From Myrica gale (taxonomy: Eukaryota; Streptophyta; Magnoliopsida; Fagales; Myricaceae): a DNA stretch of 64,000 nucleotides. The translations under genes were made by a program, and so were the position numbers. The notes under the pieces are model-generated. The model saw only the letters and a list, made by a program, of their open reading frames with translations, was not told where the DNA came from and made no database searches. Of this stretch, positions 34,575 to 44,685 are shown in pieces. The stretch covers positions 15,753,001-15,817,000 of the forward strand of contig OZ005620.1 in the NCBI GenBank assembly GCA_963930655.1. Direction: 5' to 3'. Numbering within the stretch: position 1 is the first letter of the stretch; each line of letters starts with the position of its first letter.

Positions 34575-37433
34575 CGAGGCAGATGAGTTCAAAATCTCGT
34601 CTACAAAAAGCCATCAGCAGTCCAGTACCAAGGCCTGCGGTACCAGGTTATATAAAATAAGCAGAGGAAGGGGTTAGCCACGAGCACTGGAATAAGTTCC
34701 TGTTTGGAGAATATATGGGGGCAAGAGAAAACCCAGTTCGGTCCAAGATCTCTTGCGCTGCATGCTTGCTGTTTCTACAACACCTAACTCGCTGTAGATT
34801 TCTCTCCATAGTATTGGAGCTAGATAGGTTCTGTAGAATTGGGTTTGAAGAGGTGGGTAACGATTGGATTGGCTAGGCCTTCCCAGTTCTACCCACCTAC
34901 AGCTTTCTTATTTGTTGGTTCCAGGAGCGAGAATGAACTTAACATTTGATTGTCAGAAGTTCTTAATGTAAAATGCCTCGGCTCTCTGTATGAATTGCAG
35001 AATATATCTGTGCATGAGAGCTAACTCTGTTGAACGATATTTAATAGAAGCACCATTTCCCTCATTTATTTAAAAATCTTTTAGCAGCAAGCGATTCACT
35101 AAATATCTGTCATAGGTTAAGATGGCATTGGCAATTTGTTACTTCTTTGTAATTTAACGAATGAAATTGTTGCTGTCGTCCCGAAAACAGAGCACAAGTA
35201 CTGTCAAAGTACACGTAGGGAGATTTGGAGACAATAAAAATTTGGTTTGCTAAGCAATAAACCGCTTGACATGTGAAGAAGATTACAACAGGAAAAGGGG
35301 TTTAAGTGAAAATCGGATGGTACCAGCAGTTTTTGTTTAAAAGTGGACAAGAGAGAGGGGTAGGGACTGGTTTCACTAGAGAAATAAAATAGTATTTCTC
35401 ATCCATCCCTGATAGGTTTATATGGGATAGAAAAACAAAGAAAGCATCAGTTCTCAGATCAGCACTAGCTGGAGCTCTGGAATTGATGTTAAAGAGACTA
35501 ATACGAGGCTGTGACCAGTAACAGCTTCCTCAGTAGATCCCTAGAAATCAAGGGAATCCTACAGTGTTTTTTTATCAATTTCAATAATTTTTAACTAACT
35601 TTTCACCAATCCTAAAAGAATCTACGCTACTTTCAAAAAAAACACAAAAACAAAATTTATTTTGAGAACTAAATCAAACATAGACTTTAATTTTTTGGTC
35701 AGATATTTGCAACCGTTAAGCGGCAAGTCGTTTTGGGGCCACTTTGTCTCGCCTTGTTCTCGACGAGGACCTTTCCCCTGGCCCTCAGTGAACTATGTTG
35801 TTACTAGATATTTGCCACGTATGTGTACCCGTCATCAAACGGCCAAGACACCCCCCACCCCCCATGTGAAGTGAACCAAAGTTCCAAAATCCGTGCTGCA
35901 ACCCCTTTGACGACCGCTAGAGCGGAACTCGCTATAGGGCTGTGACGCGTGGGTATACTGGACGTCGTATAGTCTCTCTCAGGTCACTTCTAAACATAGG
36001 CATATTCTATTTTGCCCCCGAGTATATCGCTCTGCAAAAAAAAAACACGTGTATCGTGGCCAAAAACATAGGCACCCCGCTGCCAAACCCACTGCCCAGT
36101 TTCCAATGCCTTGGATTTAGGCAAAAGCAGAGACGTGGTTTTTTCCTACAAAAACACTTCGCTTAAGACCAAAGAACTGATTGCCGAAGGCTTTGGGGAA
36201 GGGAAGATTTATACAAATGAAACTCGGTGCTTGAGGATATTGGAGAACGGAATTCATCTACAGAGAAGTTTACATACTCACTCATCGCGGGTCTGTCTGA
36301 ATGGTTAGAACTTATTTGTATATGTGTAAATTAACACATAAATTAAAGGTTCTATTTTTTATTAGGTGAATATTTTAATTCACTTAAATAAGAGTAGCAT
36401 GTATAACGAAAGAACTAGGATTAAAATTTATGGATGTCGAACTTTAAAGGTGAAATGATAAAAAAAAAATTATTCAGAATGCAAAACATTGTCTTAGAGT
36501 TACAATATCGAAAATTAAGGACTAAAAGTATTAAAAATATTAAATACATGTATCGTACTATATACTGCGACTGAGATGTGACAATTAGATCCTACGAGTT
36601 TACATCTTCTGAAAATGTTGCAAAATGACTTCGTTCTCAATAGTTTTAAAAAAATTTTCCTCTATGTACAGTAATATGCAATCATTCATTCAGTCATCTC
36701 TCATCATGTTGCGCAAATCACTCTTTATGATCTTATTCAAGTTAATTCCCTACTTAATTCTAAAACTATAGAACAAATTACAGATGATTCTGATGGTTGA
36801 GGTCTTGATGCCACTAAGAGTTGTCTTTCTTATATTTTTTTGTTACTACCACAATTGGGGCCTATCTTTTCTTCTTCCCCTTTTTCTTTTGACAAAATGT
36901 TACTAGGGATGCAGAACTTTGGTTTGGCTTAACAAGAATCCTAAACAAACACAACATTTTTCGAGGTTTCTAATAAAAATGAAGAAACAAATCAACATAA
37001 GGAAAAAGAAATGAAGCGATCTTGATTGTGAAATATCAGGAGCAAAGAGTAAATTATTTTTTACTAATAGAAATTTAGCAACATGACAGAAAGTTACCCC
37101 TCGGTTGAAGAAATTGTAATCGATGCAAAGCAGAAAATCATAATAACTATATATTTTCCTTCAGTTATTACATAGCACTACAAGCAAAATCAATGTGTAT
37201 AAAAAAAATGTTTAGGTCTGATACCCATTAAGTCTAATTGATGGGTATTGAACCTAGGCCAACTTATGAAAGGAAAAAAAACAAATGTAAAAAAAAAATT
37301 GGCATAGCCATGGGTTTATATGAGTTTGCACTACCTCTTTCAAATTTACCTATGTACTAAGTGAATACACTCAAGTAATTTGTAGCACAATATTTATCCT
37401 CGTTATAAATATATATATATATATATATATATA
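34575..37433. other. 3' region of the NPF gene and intergenic DNA
   Basis: The first 450 bp probably include the NPF 3' UTR. From 35060 to 37400 I see no gene. Short ORFs at 35662-36308 have no recognisable domains. An (AT)n run at about 37409-37433 borders MITE E1. Confidence 0.45.
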
Positions 37434-37649
37434 GGGGTAAAGTTACTTTGAGCCCTTAAACTATCAAACAAATTACGAATAGAGTCTTAAATTATCAATC
37501 TTGATACATTGAGCCCACGAACTACAAAATTTTATCAATTTGCGCCCTGAACTAAAATGTGACCGTCAAAATCGTGCCATGTGACTCAAATCTATGATTT
37601 TGACCGTCATATTTTAATTCAGAGCGCAAATTGAAAAAATTTATGAAAG

Positions 37650-38890
37650 TTTAAGAAGCAACCAAAAAGGGGAGGTGAATTGGGTTTTTAATAAAAATTA
37701 AAACTTATTCAAGATAGTTTAAGCAAGATGACAGAAGACAAAAGAATAATGAGCAAAGATATGAGAAGAATAAAAGGAGATGTAGAGTTAGAGAGATAAC
37801 ACCGCAATTTTAGGTGGTTCGGCCAACACTTGCCTACATCCACCCCCAAGGCTATTGACTTCCTTGGACTTCCTCCATTATCTATCAAATAGCAAGTACA
37901 CCTTAACTTCCTGGGTGCTAAGGAACCTTTACAAAGCGTTTTTCGAGCTCACGCTTTAACTCTCTTCAAAAATCTCAAACCCAAGGAATTTCTTCTACAC
38001 ACACGAGTAGGACCCAGTGTTTACCCAACACTCAAGATTTTTAAAATGAATGGGTACAAAGGAATAGTAGGAAATAGCTATAAAAGCCGAATATACAAGT
38101 GTAAAGTGCAAAGAAGACCAAGAAGAAAAAAATCACAATAGAAAGTTGAAGTGTAGCAGAGAAATAACAAGCTTTCTTGGTAGGTGCGGTCTTCTCTCTT
38201 CTTCAAAGATATTTCTCTCTCTAGAAGTTAGGTCGAAGAAAATTATTGCAAGTGTTCGTGCGGGAAACCCTCTCTTCCTTCTTTTTGACTCTTGTATTTA
38301 AAACATTTTGTCTTCAACAGTCATCAAGGCAAGTGAAAAGGGCCGTTGGAAAGGTGTCCACGATTTAAGGAAGCGATTTGAAGGTTCTGACATCTTTCCA
38401 AAAAATCATTAAACCCGTGACATGTGTTGACACATCAAAAATTGAACTGGAGTTGGACTCTCGGGAGTCAGTGCAGTGTGTCGACACCATAAGGTCAATG
38501 TGTCGACACTTGTTTTGGTCTGGAAAACGTGTCTCGGGTGTAAGTGCAACGTGTCGACACTTGTCTTGTATGTGTCGACACCTAAAAGTGCTGGAGAGAA
38601 TATTTTTAATCTTAAGGCTTCCGAACCATTTCAACACATATTTAAACACATACAAAGGAAAAAAAAATTGATCGTATTAACTTGTATAGTGGTGTTTCAA
38701 ATTTGTTTATGCACATATAGAAAGAGAAAACTTCAATCCTTTTCAACATAGTAATTGTGGATTGACAAGATAAAATCTAAAATCTTCAAAACTTAAAAAC
38801 TTTGTTATCATCAAAATCAAATATGATTTGTTTTACAAAAATAACCTTGAGCTAATAATTTGGTAATTCGTTAGCTCAATGTGTCAAGAT
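37650..38890 (-). mobile_element. D2: solo LTR of family D
   Basis: Aligns with D1: GAATTGGGTTTT near 37679, TTTTAGGTGGTTCGGC near 37810, and CTTGAGCTAATAATTTGG at the right end. It carries GTGTCGACAC palindromes where D1 has CGGTCGACCG. Exact ends and the target duplication could not be fixed. No coding. Confidence 0.6.
38423..38582. promoter_or_regulatory. GTGTCGACAC palindrome array in D2
   Basis: Cores at 38428.5 (TGTTGACA variant), 38482.5, 38504.5, 38555.5 and 38576.5. The last four form two pairs 22 and 21 bp apart. The motif is the same as in B1, an otherwise unrelated LTR. Confidence 0.55.
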
Positions 38891-39474
38891 TGGTAGTTTG
38901 CGACCCTATTTATAATTTACTTAATAGTTTAAGGGCTGAAAATTAATTTTTCCAAAAAAAAAAATTTACATGCTCAAAAGATTAACCCGCTGATGGCTAG
39001 TGTCGAGGCTCTCGCAGCATCGTATAACGGACCAACATAGCTCTTGTCCTTTACTACAACTTCACCCTGACATTCATTACAATGGGGCTTGCTTATAAAG
39101 ACCGACCTAAAGTTACTCCAAATTTTGAATGCAGTCAATAATCCGGATGAGAAGCTAACATTAAACCTTATATAAAACTAAATATTAAGAGTAAAAAGGT
39201 AAAAAAAAAGTTAATGTCAAAAGGTAAGACTATAATTGGAATTGGGTCGAAAATGTATTTCTAGAACCCTAACATCAGCCTCCACGATTTGCCTTAATTC
39301 CCTTGATATTTACTATATTTATTACTTTTCAACTCAAATGTCCCCGCTCCCGTGTTATCGCCAAAATTCCAACCCAAATACCCGTCGGCAGTCTGCTCTT
39401 TCCTCTAATCAATAACACGTCTGTGGTCAGCACATTCATCCCATAATCTCTTGAGCAAAATCAAACCAGGAGAT

Positions 39475-40746
39475 ATGAAGCTCTCCCTCAGGTTTCAAGA
39501 CGACCCCAACGATCCTCACCACCACCACCAGAACCAAATCCAAATCGTCAAAGCGAAAATACCTCTTACCATATTCAGCCAACCATTCATCTCCACCACC
39601 ACCGGCACCATAGCCACCAGAACCTCACCCTCAGACCTCTCTTTCTCCCTCCGCACTAACTTCCACTCTGGCCCATCTCTCGAGTTATCCTACTATCCCA
39701 CCACCACCACCACAGCCTCCGCTCCTTTCTCGTTCTCTCTCAAGTCCGGCCTTGGCCTTTACGGCTCCCCACACGACTCTCCTCTCGTTTTCTCTGCCCA
39801 TTTCTCCCTCTCTCCCGCAAATACTCCCCTCCCCTCCTTCTCTCTCCACTTCAAGCCCCAATTCGGCAACTTTTCCCTGGAAAAATCAACTTTCTCGGAC
39901 CCCGGTTCTAATCAAATTTCAGGTTCATTCTTCAACGGTTCAGATAAACTGAATTCTGGATCCTACTCCAACGGTTCAGATAAACTGAATTCTGGGTCCT
40001 ACTCCAACGGTGGGGTCAATTTTGTTTCGGATGGTGAGTACGGAAGTGGGTTTGCCGTAGATGGATCATCTACATGGCAGGATCTGAAATTGGAGCCATG
40101 CAGTGGCAAAGATGGAGTTCCAAAACCTGATTCCATGGAGAATTGTGGGTGTCCTTCAAATGGTGGAATTGGGTTTGTCCCAGGGAGGCAATTGGCTTGG
40201 AAGAACAATGGGAAAGGTGGGTTTTTTTCTGGAGTTGCTGTTATGGCGAGGACGGTTCTGCCTGTGACCAAAAGCCTTCTGGTAAATTTGAGGTGGGGCG
40301 TGAATTTTCCAGCTGATTTGGGGAAGAAATTGCCCTACTTGACGATGAATAAGATTTGCGTAGAGAGGGTTGAGAAGGTGAAGGAGAAGGAGGTGGAGAA
40401 GAAAAGTGATGAGGGTAATGTGGGTGATTTGGAACTGTTGAAGGGAATGTGTTTTTGGATGAGAAGGGATTTGGAGGCATTGGAGATGGAAAATAGAGAG
40501 ATGAAGCAGACTTTGGAGGAGACGAGAACCAGAATTGTCCCAAAAAAGTCTCGTGGGGAGGCTAGTGATGGTTTAGGGAAGAAGGTTTCACCGCCTACAG
40601 GAGAGAGTTCTAGTGGGTTTGAGCAGTGGAGGAGCAAGAAGAGTAACGGAGAAGAGAATGGGCGAAAAGAATCGAATAAGCCCATGAATAGGGTGAGCGA
40701 TGTGGAATCTGAATTGGAGAGAGCAATCAAGGCGGCTTCCTCTTAA
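39475..40746 (+). CDS. Plant-specific protein of unknown function, single exon
   Basis: The start is the ATG at 39475 (MKLSLRFQDD); an upstream in-frame TTG at 39451 is not a plausible plant start. This gives 423 residues. The N-terminal third has alternating hydrophobic and polar strands (KAKIPLTIFSQPF, LELSYYP, FSFSLKSGLGLYGSP, FSLHFKPQFGNFSLEK) that look like beta-hairpins. Residues about 165-190 contain two tandem copies of the NGSDKLNSGSYS motif. A Gly-rich stretch, a short hydrophobic region (AVMARTVLPVTKSLLVNLRWG) and a charged, probably coiled-coil C-terminus (about 300-423, Lys/Glu-rich) follow. I recognise the general plant family but not a function; an envelope-associated or beta-barrel-like role is only a guess. 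No intron, signal peptide or catalytic motif is evident. Confidence 0.8.
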   Translation: MKLSLRFQDDPNDPHHHHQNQIQIVKAKIPLTIFSQPFISTTTGTIATRTSPSDLSFSLRTNFHSGPSLELSYYPTTTTTASAPFSFSLKSGLGLYGSPHDSPLVFSAHFSLSPANTPLPSFSLHFKPQFGNFSLEKSTFSDPGSNQISGSFFNGSDKLNSGSYSNGSDKLNSGSYSNGGVNFVSDGEYGSGFAVDGSSTWQDLKLEPCSGKDGVPKPDSMENCGCPSNGGIGFVPGRQLAWKNNGKGGFFSGVAVMARTVLPVTKSLLVNLRWGVNFPADLGKKLPYLTMNKICVERVEKVKEKEVEKKSDEGNVGDLELLKGMCFWMRRDLEALEMENREMKQTLEETRTRIVPKKSRGEASDGLGKKVSPPTGESSSGFEQWRSKKSNGEENGRKESNKPMNRVSDVESELERAIKAASS

Positions 40747-42419
40747 TAAGGTTTGAAAATTTGCTTTGCATTGGAATTATATTGTAGTCAAGCTTTTGCT
40801 TCGAGGGAAACCTGGCCATCCACTCAATGCACTGAAGAGGTAACGTGGAGAATTTCGTAGAGTTGTTTAAATTGGTCACAAATGCTTTGTGAGGCACTAG
40901 GAGATTGTAAATATTTGTTCGATGAATCCTTAATTCAAGTGCTTGATGTTTGTAAAACTTCATCAAATTTATGTTTGGAATTTTGGCTATTCGTAAAGTT
41001 CTCCTCCATTTGTCCTCTTTGATTTTTGAGAGTTGAGTAGCCTACTTTGGATGGGGTTTTGGCAGATAGCTTAATCATGAAATTCGACTAGAGCTTTTCC
41101 AATCTTTTGAATGTAGTTCAGGGGAGACGCCAATGTCCATGGTCCTATTTACCGTTTTTACAAGAAATGGTAATAGGGCCTTTACATACGCTTGACATAA
41201 CTCTCCAGATCTTTTCTTGGGGTGAATAAGACTCTCCAGAAGTAAACCCAATGCCCAGTGACATTTGAACGACAAAATTGGGAAAATTTCCTGAAAAGTT
41301 ATACTCAGTTTCTTTCATATGTTAGTGGGATTACAGATGTTTAAGCGATTTTGCATCATAAAACTGCCCAAGAAGGGTTCTAATACTCTCAAGTCTTATC
41401 TTGATCGCAAGCTTATCTGAAGTAGAAATCTGGTGCTTGTTGGGGGTCGTTTCAGGGCTTTGAAGCTTATGAGTTAGCATTATCCTTCCTTGTATGAACC
41501 TCAAACTTACATAAACCAACATACTTACTCATTGGAAATGAAAAAAATATCTTTGACAACAGAGTCGTACATCTAAATACGGTAGACTAATGGGTGGAAC
41601 TCTTATATAATGTAATCTCCTTAGTTCCTATAAAGCCATTTTGAATAGAAATCTACTAGCTTGTCGTCCACAGATCCTGGAGATCATTAAGCTGGAAAGA
41701 TTGAGTAGTGCCAATTTGAAAGAGTAGTTACTTAAGGGAAAGGAAGCAATTGGCTTTCACGTATATTTTCTTACCCCCACCGCTGGCACTTTTTATCTTC
41801 TGTTTTTTTTAAGCAAGTTTTATAGATAAAAAAAAAATCAATATATTACAAGGTTCAAATATATACCATAGTACGATGGAGGATCTTTATATTGGTCAAT
41901 ATCTGAATGTAGCTTGCGTGCTGAAGGGTGGGTCTTGTTTATACTTTTTTTCTTGAGATCATGTTGATGCTGCTTAGAAGAGAGAGAGCGCGAAAAAAAA
42001 GGACAAAGCCACGTGAGATTGAATTGAACATTTTCTTTTAACTCCCCATTGATCAATGTATGACACCTTCTGGAAAAGATATAAACGGATGCCATATTGC
42101 GCCTTCATGATCTTATGTTTTGCCTTCGCCGTCAGATTCTGGTCTTTTATGTGTGGAGAACGAAGAGATGCTGGTTATGGAATATGTAGCAAAGGTAAGT
42201 TCCGAATCTGTCAAAAGTATAGACTGCTTTTAAAGGTTGTTGGACTATTTGTATTACTTTGGGAACAACAATAAATGAGCAAAAGGTAACCATATTCCAA
42301 CAAAATCCATGCTATTTGCTAGGTGGAATGGAGACACATGGTCGTATTATATCCAAACTTCTGCTAGCAAACGAAAAATTTGCTAGGCAAGTATTGAATG
42401 TTTCACGTATTAGGAAAGT
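40747..42419. other. Intergenic; no gene recognised
   Basis: The 3' UTR of the upstream gene probably ends by about 41000. Short ORFs on both strands at 41075-42274 show no family motif I can identify. Confidence 0.4.
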
Positions 42420-43000
42420 TTCTGTTTTGTTATAGGCTGCATCAGGATTAGTTGACTGATAACTATTCCATGCCTCTTAAAGCTGGACGCTACGGATGCA
42501 TGGTTGATCTACTGAGCAAAGCAGGATTGCTTTAAGATGCACTAGAGCTGATAAGAAGCAGGAAAGTTGAACCCAAATCCGTTATTGGGGCGCCTTGTTG
42601 GGTGCGTCGGGGTTTGGCCTTCTCAGCTCGTTTTTTTGGTGGCTCTTTAATCCCGGCTTTTAGTCTTAGGTTTTGTTTCTGCCCGTTTCGGTCCTTATTG
42701 GCCTTAGTTGTTTCTTTTTATGTTGTTCTGGCTCTTTGAGAGAGTGGTGAAACATTTAGTGGTTTTCCTAGGTTTATCCTTGTATGGTTTTAATTTTTCT
42801 CTCTATATTTGTACTGTTTTTTGCATTAATGAAATGCTTTTCTGAGAAAACAAAAAAAATTGATGAGATCCTGGATCTAGTTGGATTGAGATGGAGATGG
42901 CAAAGAAGATTCATCAGTTTGCAGCATCTGAATTAGATGTGCAGCTGAAACTTGCTGGCTATGTACCTGAAGTAAATGGAGGAAGTTAGAAACTGCATTC
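42420..43000 (+). pseudogene. PPR protein relic (E/E+ region), interrupted
   Basis: Around 42484-42590 the frame reads RYGCMVDLLSKAGLL, stop, DALELIRSRKVEPKS, the pattern of the last PPR and E motif of plant PLS-class PPR proteins (HYGCMVDLLGRAGxLxEA). At 42905-42990 another frame gives KKIHQFAASE and LKLAGYVPEVNGGS, matching the E+ motif. The two pieces are separated by a 3' LINE fragment and the first contains stops. Such proteins edit or process organelle RNA; this one is dead. Confidence 0.6.
42600..42858 (+). mobile_element. 5'-truncated LINE 3' end in the PPR relic
   Basis: A T/G-rich segment ending GCATTAATGAAATGCTTTTC and a short A-rich tail (42847-42859) looks like the 3' UTR of a plant L1 element. 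It has no coding, and target duplications are not clear. Confidence 0.45.
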
Positions 43001-44496
43001 ATCAAACTGATTGGTGAGTAAGAAAGAGCACGTAATCAATATTTGAAGCATTGTTCATCAGTTCATCATTTTGGTTGCAAACATTCTTTTACGTTATTAG
43101 TATTTCAGAACCTCACTTTTTAATATTTCTGTTCTCAATCCTTGCACAAAACTTTTTCACCAGATTCTATTTCGGCTGATGACATTTTAACACCTGTTTT
43201 TTTATGTTTAAGCGTCCAAAAAGAGGTAAGAGGAAAGATCCAGAGGGTAGAGAAACAAGAAAGCGGTTGGGGAGAGAGAGAACAATCGGGGAGAAAGGCA
43301 GAGAGCTACCAGCGTTTCTGGAGAGATTGGGATGACTTTATACCACGAGCAAAAGGACATCATTCCAATGACCAAACAAAACAACAAATTAGCAAATAGA
43401 GCTTCAAAACGACGGTGTAAATGTAATTCATATAAAAGTTTAAAAGAATTAGCTTAAATACAGTTGGGTAACTATTTGGGTTGAGTCAGAAATTTCAAAA
43501 GTCCATCTTCCAACCTACAACTAAAGGTTAATTTTATCTCCATACTTTTAAAAAAGCTAAGAAACTTTGAGGCATACTAAGGGTGGGTTTGTTTTGTAAA
43601 ATTTTAGGTATTGAGTTTAGTGAAAAAGTGAAGAGAGAGGTAATTTTTTATATTTTTTGTAGTGAAAAGTAATGATTTGATGGGGAGAGAGAAATTATAT
43701 TGCAATATTTTATTGTGTTAAAATTTTAGGAAGGGTAAAATTTTACCATGCAAACACAGGATTCGAAGTACCTTGAGCCTCCTTAATTCAACACAAAGTT
43801 GAAAGAATAAAACTTACATACCTTAATTAACATAGTAGCTCTATAAATAGAGCTTTATAAGAAAATTTTCACTAAAACAATAACACTGAATCCTACGCTA
43901 CTATGGATAACAAGCATAAACCTTACCAAAACCTATCTTTATCTGATAACAATCCTAATGGATAAGTGATAGAGATAGCATGCCTATCTCTTAGCAACAT
44001 CAATCTTATTTAATAGTAGTCATAATCAAGTATCACCTTAAAGGTAGTAGACTCCATATTTAACTTATTAAATGTAAACTTCTTCTATCCCCAATGAATC
44101 ATGTAAAAACCTCCTACACTAATCATTTGTAAGCAGTATCATCAAAGAAAGCACAAAGATCCTGAAGGAAAAGAAGAAGAAGAAGAAGAAGAAGAGAGCT
44201 TGAACGCTGTAAACGGGAAATCGATCTTTTTACTAGGCGTAATATTAGAAAAAATAAAAAATAAAAAACGGGTTGGGGCTATTCCACTGCCCCCCGTCTG
44301 TCTAGGAAATAATATATAGAACCGAAACTAAACCATTGGAATCAACGGTCTGGTTTGTCAAGGAGAAGTTAAACGACCTCGCATATACAGTTAAAGATCT
44401 GGTTAAGGGTGGGAAAAACTCCAGTCAAAACCGGAGTTTCGATCACTAGTTCTGCATCCGGCCCTCTATAGGATGTCATTTGATAGGCCTTAGGAA
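43001..44496. other. Intergenic; MITE-like segment and GAA repeat
   Basis: At about 43575-43765 the ends GGTGGGTTTGTTTTGTAAAA and the inverse of TTTTACCATGCAAACAC form a probable small MITE. A (GAA)n run lies at 44168-44194. No gene is seen. Confidence 0.4.
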
Positions 44497-44606
44497 TGGG
44501 CTGAGCCAGTCTTTATACCACCAGCCCATTATTTATAACAGTGTCAAAGGTCTTCTAAATTGGCCCACTCTTTATCACAAGTACACAGAAGCGGGCAAAT
44601 TGGGCC
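44497..44606 (+). promoter_or_regulatory. Four site II (TGGGCY) elements upstream of the TOM2B-like gene
   Basis: TGGGCT at 44497, its inverse AGCCCA at 44523, GGCCCA at 44562 and TGGGCC at 44601, all 80-190 bp before the ATG. Clustered site II elements are typical of TATA-less, growth-linked plant promoters bound by TCP factors. Confidence 0.55.
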
Positions 44607-44685
44607 TTTTTTTTTGTCCTTTTCTTCAGACAATCGCTGGTTATTGTTTTGCTTTGCTGTTCTGTCGCCCCGGACTTTGTGAAAG

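Larger units (their letters stand above)
37434..38953. mobile_element. MITE E1, split by solo LTR D2
   Basis: Left arm 37434-37650 and right arm about 38890-38953 are inverted relatives (CTTTGAGCCCTTAAACTATC against the inverse of the right end). The unsplit relative E2 lies at 57137-57450, with the same phrases about TTTGACACATTAAGCCCACG and AATTTGCGC. E1 was therefore present before D2 inserted. Confidence 0.65.

Noticed and set aside
37409..37433. (AT)n run as an origin or scaffold element
   Set aside because: A plain dinucleotide microsatellite bordering MITE E1.
752..38582. CTCGAG (XhoI) and GTCGAC (SalI) clusters as cloning or vector contamination
   Set aside because: The sites sit inside repeated LTR sequence, recur in both LTRs of element A and differ from vector polylinkers; spacing and variants indicate native repeats.
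39451..39474. Upstream extension of the unknown single-exon gene
   Set aside because: The first codon is TTG; the in-frame ATG at 39475 is the credible start.
40241..40966. Minus-strand ORFs opposite the unknown gene
   Set aside because: Antisense shadows of the plus-strand coding sequence.
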